A DNA stretch of 64,000 nucleotides, from NCBI RefSeq assembly GCF_009760915.1, contig NZ_VIDQ01000003.1:124001-188000 (forward strand), read 5' to 3'. The position numbers and the translations under genes are program-made. The notes beneath the pieces were generated by a model, which was not told the DNA's origin, searched no databases, and saw nothing but the letters and a program-made list of their open reading frames with translations. Source of the stretch: Azohydromonas aeria. Lineage in GTDB: Bacteria; Pseudomonadota; Gammaproteobacteria; Burkholderiales; Burkholderiaceae_C. Positions 36,898 to 45,800 of the stretch are shown one piece after another (position 1 is the first letter of the stretch; every line of letters starts with the position of its first letter).

Positions 36898-38253
36898 CTA
36901 CAGCTCCACCACCCGGCCCAGCAACGGCACGGTGGCCGACCAGCCGAGCTCCCTGCCGATGCGCTGGCGCAGCGCATCGGCGGCGGCAGGCTCGCCGTGG
37001 GTCACGAACACGCGCTGCGGCGGCTGCGGCGCGGTGGACAGCCACTGCACCAGCTGTGCCGCGTCGGCATGGGCCGACAGGCCCTCCAGCGCAACGACCT
37101 CGGCCTTCACCGGCACGTCCTCGCCGAAGATGCGAAGCATCCTTTCACCGGCGAGCAGCCGTGCACCGCGCGTGCCACCGGCCTGGAATCCCACCAGCAC
37201 GACGCTGTTGCGATGGTCGGGCAGGCGCTGGCGCAGGTGGTGCAGCACGCGTCCGCCCGTGGCCATGCCGCTGGCCGAGACGATGACTGCGGGAAAGCGC
37301 AGCTGCCCCAGCGCGCGCGACTGCTGCGGCGTGCGCACCATCTCGGCCACGCCGCACATGCCCGCGCATTCCTGCGCCGACAGCCGGTGCTCGGCGCGGT
37401 AGTGGTGGTAGATGGCCGTCATGTCGATCGCCATCGGGCTGTCGAGGAACACGGGCAGATCGGGGATCGCGCCGCGCGCCTTGAGCCGGTGCAGCATGAA
37501 CAGCAGCGCCTGGGCCCGGCCGACCGCGAAGGCGGGCACGACCACGCTGCCGCCGCGCGCGGCCGTGCGCGTGATCACGTCGCCCAGCGCGGCTTCGGCG
37601 TCCAGCGCGGGGTGCAGCCGGTCGCCGTAAGTGGACTCCACGACCATCGAGTGCGCCGCTGGCACGGGCGCGGGACCGGGCATGACCAGGTCGTCGGGCC
37701 GGCCGACATCGCCGGAGAAGAACAGCCGGTGCCCTTCGACGTCGAGCAGCACGGACGCCGCGCCCAGGATGTGCCCGGCACGCTGGAAGGTGGCGGTCAC
37801 GCCCGGTACGACGGGCGTCGGCGCGTCGAAGGGCACCGGGTCCAGGCGGCGCAGGGCCGTCCTGGCGTCTTCCTCGGTGTAGAGCGGCTGCGCCGGCTCG
37901 TGGCGCGAGGTGTGGTGGCGGTTGGCGAAGGCGGCGTCTTCCTCCTGGATGCGGCCGCTGTCGGGCAACAGCAGCCGGCACAGCTCGACGGTGGGCGGCG
38001 TGGCCAGCACCGGCCCCCGGTAACCCTGCCGCACCAGCAGGGGCAGCGAGCCCGAGTGGTCCAGGTGCGCGTGCGTGAGCAGCACCGCATCGACCGCGCT
38101 CGCCTCGAAGGGCAGCGGCTCCCAGTTCATCTCGCGCAGCGCCTTCCAGCCCTGGAACAGGCCGCAGTCGACGAGCATCCTTCGGCCGCGGTGTTCGAGC
38201 AGGTACTTCGAGCCGGTGACGGTACCCGCAGCGCCAAGAAAGCCGAGCTTCAT
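36898..38253 (-). CDS. MBL-fold beta-CASP metallo-hydrolase (RNA-processing type)
   Basis: A 451-residue metallo-beta-lactamase-fold protein of the CPSF73/Ysh1-like group. N-terminal GAAGTVTGSKYLLE, zinc motif THAHLDHSGSLPLL, then a beta-CASP insert (FLDSPMAIDMTAIY) and VIVSASGMATGGRVLHHL, ending with an RMMBL-type segment (LSAHADAAQLVQW, RVFVTHGEPAAADALRQRI). Members are ribonucleases. Such genes are regular members of low-oxygen Usp loci. It is divergent from the two-domain kinase gene, with a perfect FNR-type palindrome between them. Confidence 0.92.
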   Translation of the reverse strand: MKLGFLGAAGTVTGSKYLLEHRGRRMLVDCGLFQGWKALREMNWEPLPFEASAVDAVLLTHAHLDHSGSLPLLVRQGYRGPVLATPPTVELCRLLLPDSGRIQEEDAAFANRHHTSRHEPAQPLYTEEDARTALRRLDPVPFDAPTPVVPGVTATFQRAGHILGAASVLLDVEGHRLFFSGDVGRPDDLVMPGPAPVPAAHSMVVESTYGDRLHPALDAEAALGDVITRTAARGGSVVVPAFAVGRAQALLFMLHRLKARGAIPDLPVFLDSPMAIDMTAIYHHYRAEHRLSAQECAGMCGVAEMVRTPQQSRALGQLRFPAVIVSASGMATGGRVLHHLRQRLPDHRNSVVLVGFQAGGTRGARLLAGERMLRIFGEDVPVKAEVVALEGLSAHADAAQLVQWLSTAPQPPQRVFVTHGEPAAADALRQRIGRELGWSATVPLLGRVVEL

Positions 38254-38306
38254 CGGTCACCTCGTGACGGTGCTGCCCATGGTCGCCATGGAGGCTGGCC
38301 CGGCGC

Positions 38307-38320
38307 TTGAGCCATCTCAA
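38307..38320. promoter_or_regulatory. Perfect FNR-type palindrome between divergent genes
   Basis: TTGAGCCATCTCAA lies 54 bp upstream of the MBL gene and 167 bp upstream of the kinase gene. No -10 is seen at the 28.5-bp offset in either direction, so it may act as class I or as a repressor site. Confidence 0.55.
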
Positions 38321-38486
38321 GGATGCAAGCGGCCGCGGGGGCCACAGTGGGCCGGGAAGCCGATACGCTGGCCTGTGCCGGCGTGCCCGGTGTGGCACTG
38401 CCCTGGAATTGCGTGTGCTGGCCGATGCGCGCGGATGGATCGCAAGGTGCGACGGCCGGTTCACGACGCAGCAGAGGTCCTGAGTC

Positions 38487-40049
38487 ATGACGGAAGCCGC
38501 CTGCACATCTCCTCCAGCGCTGTCGATCGGAACACTGGGGTCGCAGCTGGAGCACTGCACGGGGAAACCGGTAGTGCTCAAGGAGACGCATGTCTCCTGG
38601 GTGCTGCTCACGGATCGCCTGGCCTTCAAGCTCAAGAAGCCGGTGCGCTTGCCCTTCCTGGACTTCGGCGACGCGGCCAAGCGCGAGGCGGCATGCCGGG
38701 AGGAACTGCGCGTCAACCGCCGCCTCGCGCCCGCGCTGTACCTGGGCGTGATCCCGGTGCGCGGCACGCCGTCGGCGCCGCGCTGGGGCGGGTCCGGACC
38801 GGTGCTCGACCATGCCGTGGTCATGCGCCGCTTCGCCGACGATGCGCTGATGAGCGCGCGGGCGCGACAGGGCACGCTCGACGGGCGGCACATCGAGTTG
38901 CTGGCGCAGCGCATCGCCTTCTTTCACCAGCGCGCCGCCATGGCCGCGCCGCATGAGACCTTCGGAAACCCGGCGCAAGTGCGGCGCCAGGCGTTGAACG
39001 TGCTCGACCAGCTCGACGCCGGAACCGGCAACGACGCGCGCCTGGCCGCGCTGCGCGGCTGGGTCGACATCCAGGCGCAGGCGCTGGCTCCGGTGCTTGC
39101 ACAGCGGCGCGAGGTCGGTGCGGTACGGGAGTGTCACGGCGACCTGCACCTGGGCAACCTCGTCGTGCTGGGCCCGGACGATGCCACCGCGTTCGATGCG
39201 ATCGAGTTCGACGCGGCGCTGCGCTGGAGCGACGTCATGAGCGACGTGGCCTTCGCCACCATGGACCTGCAGGCGCACGGCCGCGCCGATCTGGCCTTCT
39301 GCTTCCTCGACGTCTACCTGCAGCAGTGCGGCGACTACGCCGGCACGCGCGTGCTGCGCTTCTTCCAGGTCTACCGGGCCCTGGTGCGCGCCCTGGTGCA
39401 CTCGCTGTCGCCGGCCGGGGACGCCGGCGCCCCGGACTACCTGGCATGCGCGCAAGACCTGGTGGCCGCCGGCGCGGCGCCACGCCTGCTGATCACCTGC
39501 GGCCCCGCGGGCAGCGGCAAGTCCACGCTGGCGCAGGCGCTGGTGATGCGCGCCGGGGCCATACGCATCCGCTCCGACGTGGAGCGCAAGCGCCTGTTCG
39601 GCCTGCAGCCCCTGCAGCGCTCGGCCGAGCAAGGCCTGGCCCTGTACTCCCACGAGATCGGACAGCGTACGTATGAGCGAATGGCGGCCTGCGCCCGGGA
39701 GGCGCTGCTGGGCGGCTTTCCCGTGATCGTGGACGCCGCATTCCTGCGCCGGGCGCAGCGCCGCGGTTTCGCGGAGCTGGCCGGCAGCCTGGGCGTGCCC
39801 TTCGCGATCCTGGCCTGCAGTGCCCGCACCGACACGCTGCGCCGGCGCGTGGCCGAGCGCGATGCCGCGGGCCATGACGCTTCCGAAGCCGGCGTGGAAG
39901 TGCTTCAGGCCCAGCTCGACACTGCCGAGCCGCTGGACGCGGGCGAGCGTGCTTTCGCCCTCGAGGTGGAAACTGACGCGGCGCTGGATACCGGTGCCTT
40001 GGCGGCCCGCTGGTTGCAGGCAACCGCGGCAGCGGCATGCGCTCCCTGA
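38487..40049 (+). CDS. Bifunctional aminoglycoside-phosphotransferase-like / P-loop kinase
   Basis: A 520-residue two-domain protein. The N-terminal half (about 15-320) is an APH-like kinase fold with VKECHGDLHLGNLV-type catalytic loop (seen as ECHGDLHLGNLV) and the metal Asp in FDAIEFDAALRWSD. The C-terminal half (about 330-515) is a P-loop kinase with Walker A CGPAGSGKSTLAQAL. Such fusions accompany low-oxygen and Usp loci, but the substrate is unknown. It is divergent from the MBL gene. Confidence 0.88.
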   Translation: MTEAACTSPPALSIGTLGSQLEHCTGKPVVLKETHVSWVLLTDRLAFKLKKPVRLPFLDFGDAAKREAACREELRVNRRLAPALYLGVIPVRGTPSAPRWGGSGPVLDHAVVMRRFADDALMSARARQGTLDGRHIELLAQRIAFFHQRAAMAAPHETFGNPAQVRRQALNVLDQLDAGTGNDARLAALRGWVDIQAQALAPVLAQRREVGAVRECHGDLHLGNLVVLGPDDATAFDAIEFDAALRWSDVMSDVAFATMDLQAHGRADLAFCFLDVYLQQCGDYAGTRVLRFFQVYRALVRALVHSLSPAGDAGAPDYLACAQDLVAAGAAPRLLITCGPAGSGKSTLAQALVMRAGAIRIRSDVERKRLFGLQPLQRSAEQGLALYSHEIGQRTYERMAACAREALLGGFPVIVDAAFLRRAQRRGFAELAGSLGVPFAILACSARTDTLRRRVAERDAAGHDASEAGVEVLQAQLDTAEPLDAGERAFALEVETDAALDTGALAARWLQATAAAACAP

Positions 40050-40190
40050 CCGTGCGGAGCGGGCAGGGGGAACTGCGCCGGTCCGGCGCCCGCATGAGGC
40101 GTGCGCGAGCCCATGTCCGGGCAGCTGCTGGGCGCGGGCGGCGAGCGGCAAGGCGCCCCGGCGTGGACCGCTCCGGGTCGAGGAATCGAC

Positions 40191-40264
40191 TTCCAGGGTT
40201 CGGTTTTACTGGAAGGTGCTGCTCGGCCAGGCTGCTTCATGCCCTGGCGGGTGGGCGCTAGATT
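40191..40264 (+). promoter_or_regulatory. Promoter region of Usp 40312-40815: inverted repeat and TAGATT
   Basis: TTCCAG-N12-CTGGAA (40191-40214) and TAGATT (40259-40264), the same -10-like hexamer as in the two FNR-box promoters at 10402 and 19041. No FNR-type box lies at the expected distance here. Confidence 0.35.
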
Positions 40265-40311
40265 CGACTCACCGCTGCATCGGCGCACCGATGCGTTCTG
40301 GAGGCATTGCC

Positions 40312-40815
40312 ATGGCCAATCTTCTGTTGCCCTGCGACGGCTCGCCCAACGCGCTGCGGGCCGTGCGCCACGTGATCGCCGAGCACCGGCGCGAGCCGGG
40401 CCTGCGGGTGCACCTGCTCAATGTCCAGCCGGCATTCTCGGCCTACGTGGCGCGCCACGTCAGCCGCGAGGTACGGGCCGACTTCCACCGCGAGCGCTCC
40501 AGCGTCGCTCTTGAGCCCGCGCGCCGGCTGCTGGCCGAGGCGGGCGTGGAGCACCACGTCCATGCCGAGGTCGGCGACCGGGTGGGCTGCATCCTGGCTG
40601 CCGCGCGCAGGTTGCGTTGTGACCGCATCGTCATGGGCACGGCGCGCAGGAGCCCGCTGGTGCGTGCCATCGGCCAGTCGCTGACCGGCGCCCTGATCGA
40701 GCGGGCCGACGTGCCCGTCGAGGTGATCGTCGGCGACCAGGCCAGCGCACTGGAGCGCATCGGCATTCCCGCCAGCGTCGGCGCCGGCGCCGCGCTGCTG
40801 TGGGCAGCCAACTGA
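40312..40815 (+). CDS. Universal stress protein, non-ATP-motif variant
   Basis: A 167-residue UspA-fold protein starting MANLLLPCDGSPNALRAVRHV. The C-terminal motif reads MGTARRSPLVRAIGQSLTGALIERADVPVEVI, lacking the second Gly of the ATP-binding pattern. A hydrophobic C-terminal tail follows (IPASVGAGAALLWAAN). GGAGG is eight bases before the ATG. Confidence 0.88.
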   Translation: MANLLLPCDGSPNALRAVRHVIAEHRREPGLRVHLLNVQPAFSAYVARHVSREVRADFHRERSSVALEPARRLLAEAGVEHHVHAEVGDRVGCILAAARRLRCDRIVMGTARRSPLVRAIGQSLTGALIERADVPVEVIVGDQASALERIGIPASVGAGAALLWAAN

Positions 40816-41019
40816 GCAAGCCATAAGGACGCGCATGCCTGCGGCCGGCAGGCTGGCGAGGGCGCCGGCAGCAAGACCGCTGGGCGCGGAGCTCATGGCG
40901 GCGCCGCGGTCGGGAGGCGCGGCTTCTGCTCCGGATCGGACTCGGCACTCATGGGCCGCTCCAGTCATTGCCGGCCCGGTGGTGAGGCGCGCGCTCCCCG
41001 AGCAACGCAGCCGTCGGGC

Positions 41020-41310
41020 TCAGGCATGCGGCTGCAGGCTGATCGGCATCTCGCTGTGCGCCAGCATCTGGTCGGCGTAGTACCAGCGCCAGGCGAAGTA
41101 CCGGTACTGCTCGCGCCGCGCGTGGGCCTGGCTTCTCTGGTCGGACCAGGTCTTGACCGCGGCGTTGTGGTCCACCTCCGGCCCGCGCTCCGGCAGCGAA
41201 GGCAGGAGCGGCTCGACCAGGGCCGGCTGGAACCAGCTCGGGATGTCGGCGGGCGCTTGCGCCGCGAAGCGGGCGCGCAGGTCGTCACGGGACGGGGTGT
41301 CGGAAGGCAT
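41020..41310 (-). CDS. Hypothetical protein (96 aa)
   Basis: MPSDTPSRDDLRARFAAQ start, acidic and Trp/Tyr-rich C-terminal half (EQYRYFAWRWYYADQMLAHSE). Reads as a genuine small protein by composition, but no family is recognised. GCAGCCC only precedes the ATG. Confidence 0.5.
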   Translation of the reverse strand: MPSDTPSRDDLRARFAAQAPADIPSWFQPALVEPLLPSLPERGPEVDHNAAVKTWSDQRSQAHARREQYRYFAWRWYYADQMLAHSEMPISLQPHA

Positions 41311-41523
41311 GGGCTGCGAAGGGCGGGTGTGGGTGGATGGAGCCGCAACGTGCGCCGGCCGCTTCGCGGCCCGCGCGCTTCGGGCAAATGGACCGGATGC
41401 ACTGTGCATTGAATGCCGAGGGGCCATCCCCATCACGCATTTGGATTTCCTTCACCAGCAGGGCTGGCAACCCGCCCCGCAGCCATCCGTCGGCGGGAAT
41501 TCACTTCCGGCAGGACGGCCAGG

Positions 41524-41982
41524 TCAATGCGCCTTGCGCCGGGAGCGCGCGGGCTGCTCTTCCAGCACTGCCGCGGCGGGCGCGCCGTTGACGGCTGCCT
41601 GCTGCAGGTTTTCCATCATCTGTACCGGCATGCGGCCCAGCGCAGCCATCTGCGCCTGGGCCAGGTCGGTCAGGAACTGCAGGTGGCTTTGCATCAGGCC
41701 CTGCAAAAGGCCGGCAAACGCCCTGGACTGTCCCACTTCCGACATGTTGGCTTGCACCTGCTCGATCGCTTCATGAGGCTGGCGCGAACCTTTCCCGGAG
41801 GCGGTCTCCTGGACGGCCTGGCTGAACATTCTTTGCCCGTTCTTCAGCCACAGGCCCACCATTTCCGGCGAGGCCGAGAAGCTGGTGAACAACTGCATGT
41901 TGCGCTGTGTCAGGTGGACGAAGGGCTGCATGAAAGGCTGCAGCATTTCCTGGCCGGGCATGGATATCGAAGGGTTTGTCAT
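41524..41982 (-). CDS. Phasin-like protein
   Basis: A 152-residue helical protein: PFMQPFVHLTQRNMQLFTSF, then NGQRMFSQAVQETAS and QSHLQFLTDLAQAQMAALGRMPVQMMENLQQAA, with a basic tail (RSRRKAH). The pattern and the PHA-protein-like Met/Gln-rich helices resemble phasins and PhaM-type granule proteins. The basic tail is suggestive of DNA or nucleoid contact, as in PhaM (inference). Confidence 0.65.
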   Translation of the reverse strand: MTNPSISMPGQEMLQPFMQPFVHLTQRNMQLFTSFSASPEMVGLWLKNGQRMFSQAVQETASGKGSRQPHEAIEQVQANMSEVGQSRAFAGLLQGLMQSHLQFLTDLAQAQMAALGRMPVQMMENLQQAAVNGAPAAAVLEEQPARSRRKAH

Positions 41983-42207
41983 GGGTTTCCTGTTGAGTCA
42001 TGGATCAAGGCAAGCGGGGCGCCTGCCGAACCCGAAGGCGAAAACATGCCCGGGTTTCTGGATTGCAGCCCCCGCCGATGGAGCGGCGGGCAGGCGCGTC
42101 CTCGGGCCCTGCCTGCGGGAGGGCCAAGCCGACGTGTTAGCGTGAGTCACGGGTGCCTGAGCCGGTCGCCCGGCAGGCGGCAGGCAGCAGGGGCGTCCAG
42201 TCGCCTG

Positions 42208-42224
42208 GCGCAACCTGGTTGCGC
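42208..42224. promoter_or_regulatory. Inverted repeat upstream of CrpP/RMF-like gene
   Basis: GCGCAAC-CTG-GTTGCGC, a perfect 7-bp inverted repeat located 37 bp before the ATG at 42261. Could be an operator or a leader hairpin. Confidence 0.4.
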
Positions 42225-42260
42225 GTGAAACGAGCCAGGTCTTGAGAAGGGAACCCCGAC

Positions 42261-42482
42261 ATGAAGCCCGGCGAGCATGCGGAGCTGGAGAGGCAGGGCG
42301 CCAAGGCGGCGGCCCGGGGTGAAGCCTGGGGTTCGAATCCGATGCTGCGTGCCTTGAACATGCCGCCCTTGACGGGCGAGTCGCAGCAGGAATGGCAGCG
42401 CCGGTACGACGCCTGGCGCGTGGGCTATGAGCGGCAGGCTTCGAGACCCGTGACGGGCGTCTGGATACGCCCCAGCCGCTGA
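42261..42482 (+). CDS. Small CrpP / ribosome-modulation-factor-like protein
   Basis: A 73-residue protein with QGAKAAARGEAWGSNPML and a later W..RYDAWRVGYERQ. This is the pattern of RMF/CrpP-like small proteins (GxxAAxxG..xNP...W..G). AGAAGGG precedes the ATG. Members may bind ribosomes or have other stress roles. A second protein of similar pattern is at 54287-54538. Confidence 0.6.
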   Translation: MKPGEHAELERQGAKAAARGEAWGSNPMLRALNMPPLTGESQQEWQRRYDAWRVGYERQASRPVTGVWIRPSR

Positions 42483-42541
42483 AGCGCTGTGGCGGCCCGC
42501 CTCGTCGTGGACAGGGCCGGCGCAGCGCGGCCGTGCCGCGG

Positions 42542-42751
42542 TTACAGCACGCGGATGTTGGACGCCTGCGGGCCCTTGCGGCCCTGCGCGACCTCGAACT
42601 CCACGCGCTGGTCCTGGGCCAGCGTCCTGGACTCGCCGCTCCTGATCTCGCTGAAGTGGGCGAACATGTCCTTGCCGCCGCCGTCAGGCGTGATGAAGCC
42701 GAAGCCCTTGGGTTCGTCGAACCATTTCACGGTGCCGGTCTGGGTGGTCAT
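42542..42751 (-). CDS. Cold-shock protein, copy 1
   Basis: A 69-residue CspA-family protein with RNP1 [11 protein letters not shown] and RNP2-like DMFAHFSEI, starting [15 protein letters not shown]. Nearly identical in layout to copy 2 just upstream on the same strand. Single-stranded nucleic-acid chaperone. Confidence 0.95.
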   Translation of the reverse strand: MTTQTGTVKWFDEPKGFGFITPDGGGKDMFAHFSEIRSGESRTLAQDQRVEFEVAQGRKGPQASNIRVL

Positions 42752-42839
42752 GTCATCAGTCCTTGGGGGTAACGAAATACTGGGAGCGGGGCCGCGCCGG
42801 CCTCGGGAAGCGGCCCGAAGGCCGTGCCCTCCGCGGTGG

Positions 42840-43049
42840 TTACAGCGTGCGGATGCTCGAAGCCTGCGGGCCCTTCTGGCCCTGCGTGACCTCGAACTCC
42901 ACGCGCTGGTTCTCGGCCAGCGTCTTGAAGCCGCTGCCCCTGATTTCCTTGAAGTGGGCGAACAGGTCCTTGCCGCCGCTGTCAGGCGTGATGAAGCCGA
43001 AGCCCTTGCTTTCGTTGAACCATTTCACGGTGCCGGTTTCAGTCGTCAT
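42840..43049 (-). CDS. Cold-shock protein, copy 2
   Basis: A 69-residue CspA-family protein: [36 protein letters not shown]. The ATG has AAGGATTGACGAC upstream. The longer open frame before it is not coding-like. It lies between the IF-1 gene and copy 1 in a minus-strand cluster. Confidence 0.95.
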   Translation of the reverse strand: MTTETGTVKWFNESKGFGFITPDSGGKDLFAHFKEIRGSGFKTLAENQRVEFEVTQGQKGPQASSIRTL

Positions 43050-43177
43050 GTCGTCAATCCTTGTGAGGATGGTGGGGAAAAGGGGAGAAAGGCCCCAGCT
43101 CAGGCTGGTGCAGTCAAGCAGCCGCCTGGCCAGGCAGCCGAAGTCGTGGTGCGGTGTCGTCGCGGCGGACAGCAGCA

Positions 43178-43438
43178 TCAGCGCCTGCGCTGGTGCGCCG
43201 ACGAGGGCGGCCCGCGGCGCTCGAGGTGCCGGAACGTGATGCGGCCCTTGCTCAGGTCGTAGGGCGAGAGCTCCAGCGAAACGTTGTCGCCGGCGAGGAT
43301 GCGGATGTGGTGCTTCTTCATGCGGCCGGCGGTATAGGCCACCAGCACGTGCCCGTTCTCGAGCTTCACGCGAAAGCGCGAGTCCGGCAGGACCTCGCCC
43401 ACGACGCCCTGCATTTCGATCAGTTCTTCCTTGGCCAT
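43178..43438 (-). CDS. infA: Translation initiation factor IF-1
   Basis: An 86-residue S1/OB-fold protein starting [24 protein letters not shown], with [28 protein letters not shown] and [18 protein letters not shown]. It is slightly longer than the usual 72 residues owing to a basic tail (SSAHQRRR). Burkholderiales often carry an additional IF-1 next to cold-shock genes, outside the ribosomal-protein operon; this looks like that stress paralogue. GGAGT precedes the start. Confidence 0.93.
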   Translation of the reverse strand: MAKEELIEMQGVVGEVLPDSRFRVKLENGHVLVAYTAGRMKKHHIRILAGDNVSLELSPYDLSKGRITFRHLERRGPPSSAHQRRR

Positions 43439-43442
43439 GGGT

Positions 43443-43763
43443 TCACTCCTGGGTGTGTGAAGGGTGCGAAGCGGCGGCGGTGCGGCCGATCCAGTCCAGC
43501 CCTTGCGCGGTGGCGTAGCGCAGGGCGGCTTCGCCGGAGTCGAACTCCGGCACGAAGCGCATGACACGGTCGTGGGTGGCGCTGCCGTACCCGCTGCGAA
43601 TGGAGACGGAAGCCGCGTAGCGGCTCGACCCGAGATGCCGGGTCAAAGGGGAGACAAGGTACTTGCCTACCCGGATGGATGTGTCGATGAACGGCTTTCG
43701 ATGGCGCGGTCCCTGGATGGGGCCGTGCCGGGCTTGACGGGAAAGGCGTGCGGCAAGGCGCAC
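43443..43763 (-). CDS. Hypothetical protein upstream of infA
   Basis: Frame of 106 codons ending four bases before infA. The conserved-looking part is [29 protein letters not shown] through [21 protein letters not shown], reminiscent of small proteins co-located with csp and infA in Burkholderiales. The N-terminal 25 residues look spurious and the real start may be internal and non-ATG. Confidence 0.55.
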   Translation of the reverse strand: MRLAARLSRQARHGPIQGPRHRKPFIDTSIRVGKYLVSPLTRHLGSSRYAASVSIRSGYGSATHDRVMRFVPEFDSGEAALRYATAQGLDWIGRTAAASHPSHTQE

Positions 43764-44279
43764 GTGAGGCGGCGGATGGATGAGCTCGGTCCGCGCGCGA
43801 AGCTGGCAGGGGTGTTCGCTGCGAGCTTGGGGCTACCAGGACGCCGGGATTGCAAGGGCAACCAAAAGTCCTGGAAAGGGAAGGGGATCGACTCGTGATC
43901 CAGGCGCCGGCTCGGGAAAAGGCCCCATGCGGGGCTGCTTGCTGCAAGCGCCAGGAGCCCAATGTACCACCGCGCGGCGCGGCGCGGGCACAAAGGTCTT
44001 TGTACGCGGCCAGGATCGGCCAAAAAGTTGAGGAAGCATCCAGCCGCCGGGGCGGGGCGGGGCGGGGCGGGGCGGTGGCGATGGGGCCCTGGGTCGCGCC
44101 GGCGGATGGGCGCGCCGGTCGCCGCCGGTCGCAGCGCAGGCCGCCGTCCCTGCCCTCGAGCCTGTTCCGCGACCTGCCCACCGCCGGGCCGCCTTCCTTG
44201 CCGGACGGATGCAGCCGCCGGGTGACGGCAGGCCCATCGTGTGCTACGTCCCTCGGGTTACCGTGCCGAGCCGCTGCCC
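43764..44279. other. Intergenic, divergent promoters, GC-rich
   Basis: About 516 bp between the infA cluster and the KaiC-like gene. Apart from the GGGGC repeat described separately, no ORF or hairpin of note. Should contain promoters in both directions; none could be assigned. Confidence 0.5.
44049..44070 (+). repeat. (GGGGC)4 tract, G-quadruplex motif
   Basis: Four exact GGGGC units followed by GG, on the plus strand. Four G4 runs with one-base loops are a strong G-quadruplex motif. It lies about 210 bp upstream of the KaiC-like gene. Confidence 0.7.
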
Positions 44280-45800
44280 ATGGAACACGACAACACCCTT
44301 CAACGCTCCTGCACCGGCGTGCCCGGCCTCGACGACGTGCTGCACGGGGGGTTGATCGCGCACCGCCTCTACCTGGTTGACGGCAACCCGGGCGCGGGCA
44401 AGACCACCCTGGCGCTGCAGTTCCTGCGCGAAGGCGTGCGCCTGGGCGAGCGCTGCCTCTACATCACGCTGTCCGAGAACCGCGAGGAGCTGGCCGCGGG
44501 TGCCGCATCGCACGGGCTCTCGCTCGACGGCGTCGAGATCGAGGAGATCCTCGGCCGCGAGGGCGACCTCGAAGGCGATGCCGAGCTCACGATGTACCAC
44601 CCCTCGGAGGTGGAGCTCACCGACACCACGCGCCAGGTCCTGGGCGCCGTGCAGCGCGTCGATCCCAGCCGCATGGTGTTCGACTCCCTGTCGGAGCTGC
44701 GGCTGCTGGCGCAGAGCTCGCTGCGCTACCGGCGCCAGATCCTGGCGCTCAAGCAGTTCTTTGCCGCGCGCCACTGCACGGTGCTGCTGCTCGACGACCG
44801 CACGGCCGAGGGGCCCGACCTGCAGCTGCAAAGCATCGCGCACGGCGTGATCTCGCTGAACCAGCGCGCCCCGGCCTACGGCCAGATGCAGCGGCAGCTG
44901 CAGGTGGTGAAGTTCCGCGGCAGCGACTTCCGCAGCGGCTTCCACGACATGAGCATCCGCCGCGGCGGCATCCGGGTGTTTCCGCGCCTGGTGGCGGCCC
45001 ACCACGGCAATGACTTCGCGCCGGAGCGCGTGCCCAGCGGCGTGGCGGCGCTGGACACGCTGCTGGGCGGCGGCATCGACCGCGGCACGACCACGCTGCT
45101 GCTCGGGCCGCCGGGCAGCGGCAAGTCCACCGTGGCGGTGCAGTACGCGCAGGCCGCGGCCGCGCGCGGCGCGCACGCGGCGGTCTTCGCCTTCGACGAG
45201 TCGCGCGCGCTGCTGCTGACCCGCTGCCAGGGCCTGGGCATGCCGCTGGTGGAGGGGCTGGGCGCGGGCCAGGTCCACGTCCGCCAGATCGATCCCGCCG
45301 AGATCGCGCCCGGGGAGTTCGCAGCGCTGATCCGGGACGCCGTGGAGCAGCGCGACGCCCGGGTGGTCGTCATCGACAGCCTCAACGGCTACCTCAATGC
45401 CATGCCCGACGGCCGCTTCCTCACGGCGCAGCTGCACGAGCTGCTGGCCTACCTCAACAACCACGGCGTGGCCACTTTCCTGGTCGCGGCCCAGAGCGGC
45501 CTGCTGGGCCCGAGCATGCAGTCGCCCGTGGACGCCAGCTACCTGGCCGACAGCGTCGTGGTGCTGCGCCTGTTCGAGCACGAGGGCCGGGTCAAGAAGG
45601 CGATCTCGGTGCTCAAGAAGCGCAGCGGCCGCCACGAGGAGACGATCCGCCAGCTCTGGTTCGACGCCGACGGCGTGCACCTGAGCGCACCGCTGGTGCA
45701 GCTGCGCGGCGTGCTCGCCGGGGTGCCCGTGGACAGTGGCCTGCGGCCCGCCACCGATGCGCCGGACCTCGGGGAAGGGCCTGCGCCCGCGCTGCCATGA
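44280..45800 (+). CDS. KaiC-like double RecA-domain ATPase, copy 1
   Basis: A 506-residue protein with two KaiC-type ATPase domains. Domain 1 (about 8-245) has Walker A GNPGAGKTT at 35-43 and MVFDSLSELR. Domain 2 (about 250-480) has GPPGSGKST at 276-284 and VVVIDSLNGYL. Both domains start with a GVPGLDDVLHGG or GVAALDTLLGGG motif. The hybrid kinase gene overlaps its stop by four bases (ATGA). KaiC-like proteins of this type outside cyanobacteria are signalling ATPases of poorly known output. The start ATG is chosen over a GTG 13 codons earlier. Confidence 0.9.
   Translation: MEHDNTLQRSCTGVPGLDDVLHGGLIAHRLYLVDGNPGAGKTTLALQFLREGVRLGERCLYITLSENREELAAGAASHGLSLDGVEIEEILGREGDLEGDAELTMYHPSEVELTDTTRQVLGAVQRVDPSRMVFDSLSELRLLAQSSLRYRRQILALKQFFAARHCTVLLLDDRTAEGPDLQLQSIAHGVISLNQRAPAYGQMQRQLQVVKFRGSDFRSGFHDMSIRRGGIRVFPRLVAAHHGNDFAPERVPSGVAALDTLLGGGIDRGTTTLLLGPPGSGKSTVAVQYAQAAAARGAHAAVFAFDESRALLLTRCQGLGMPLVEGLGAGQVHVRQIDPAEIAPGEFAALIRDAVEQRDARVVVIDSLNGYLNAMPDGRFLTAQLHELLAYLNNHGVATFLVAAQSGLLGPSMQSPVDASYLADSVVVLRLFEHEGRVKKAISVLKKRSGRHEETIRQLWFDADGVHLSAPLVQLRGVLAGVPVDSGLRPATDAPDLGEGPAPALP

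Noticed and set aside
41993-42008. TTGAGTCATGGATCAA upstream of the second phasin
   Set aside because: It has the right half sites but 16-bp spacing instead of 14, so it was not included in the FNR set.
42071-42090. CCCGCCG-ATGGAG-CGGCGGG as a terminator
   Set aside because: It lies upstream of both flanking genes rather than downstream of one, and has no T-run.
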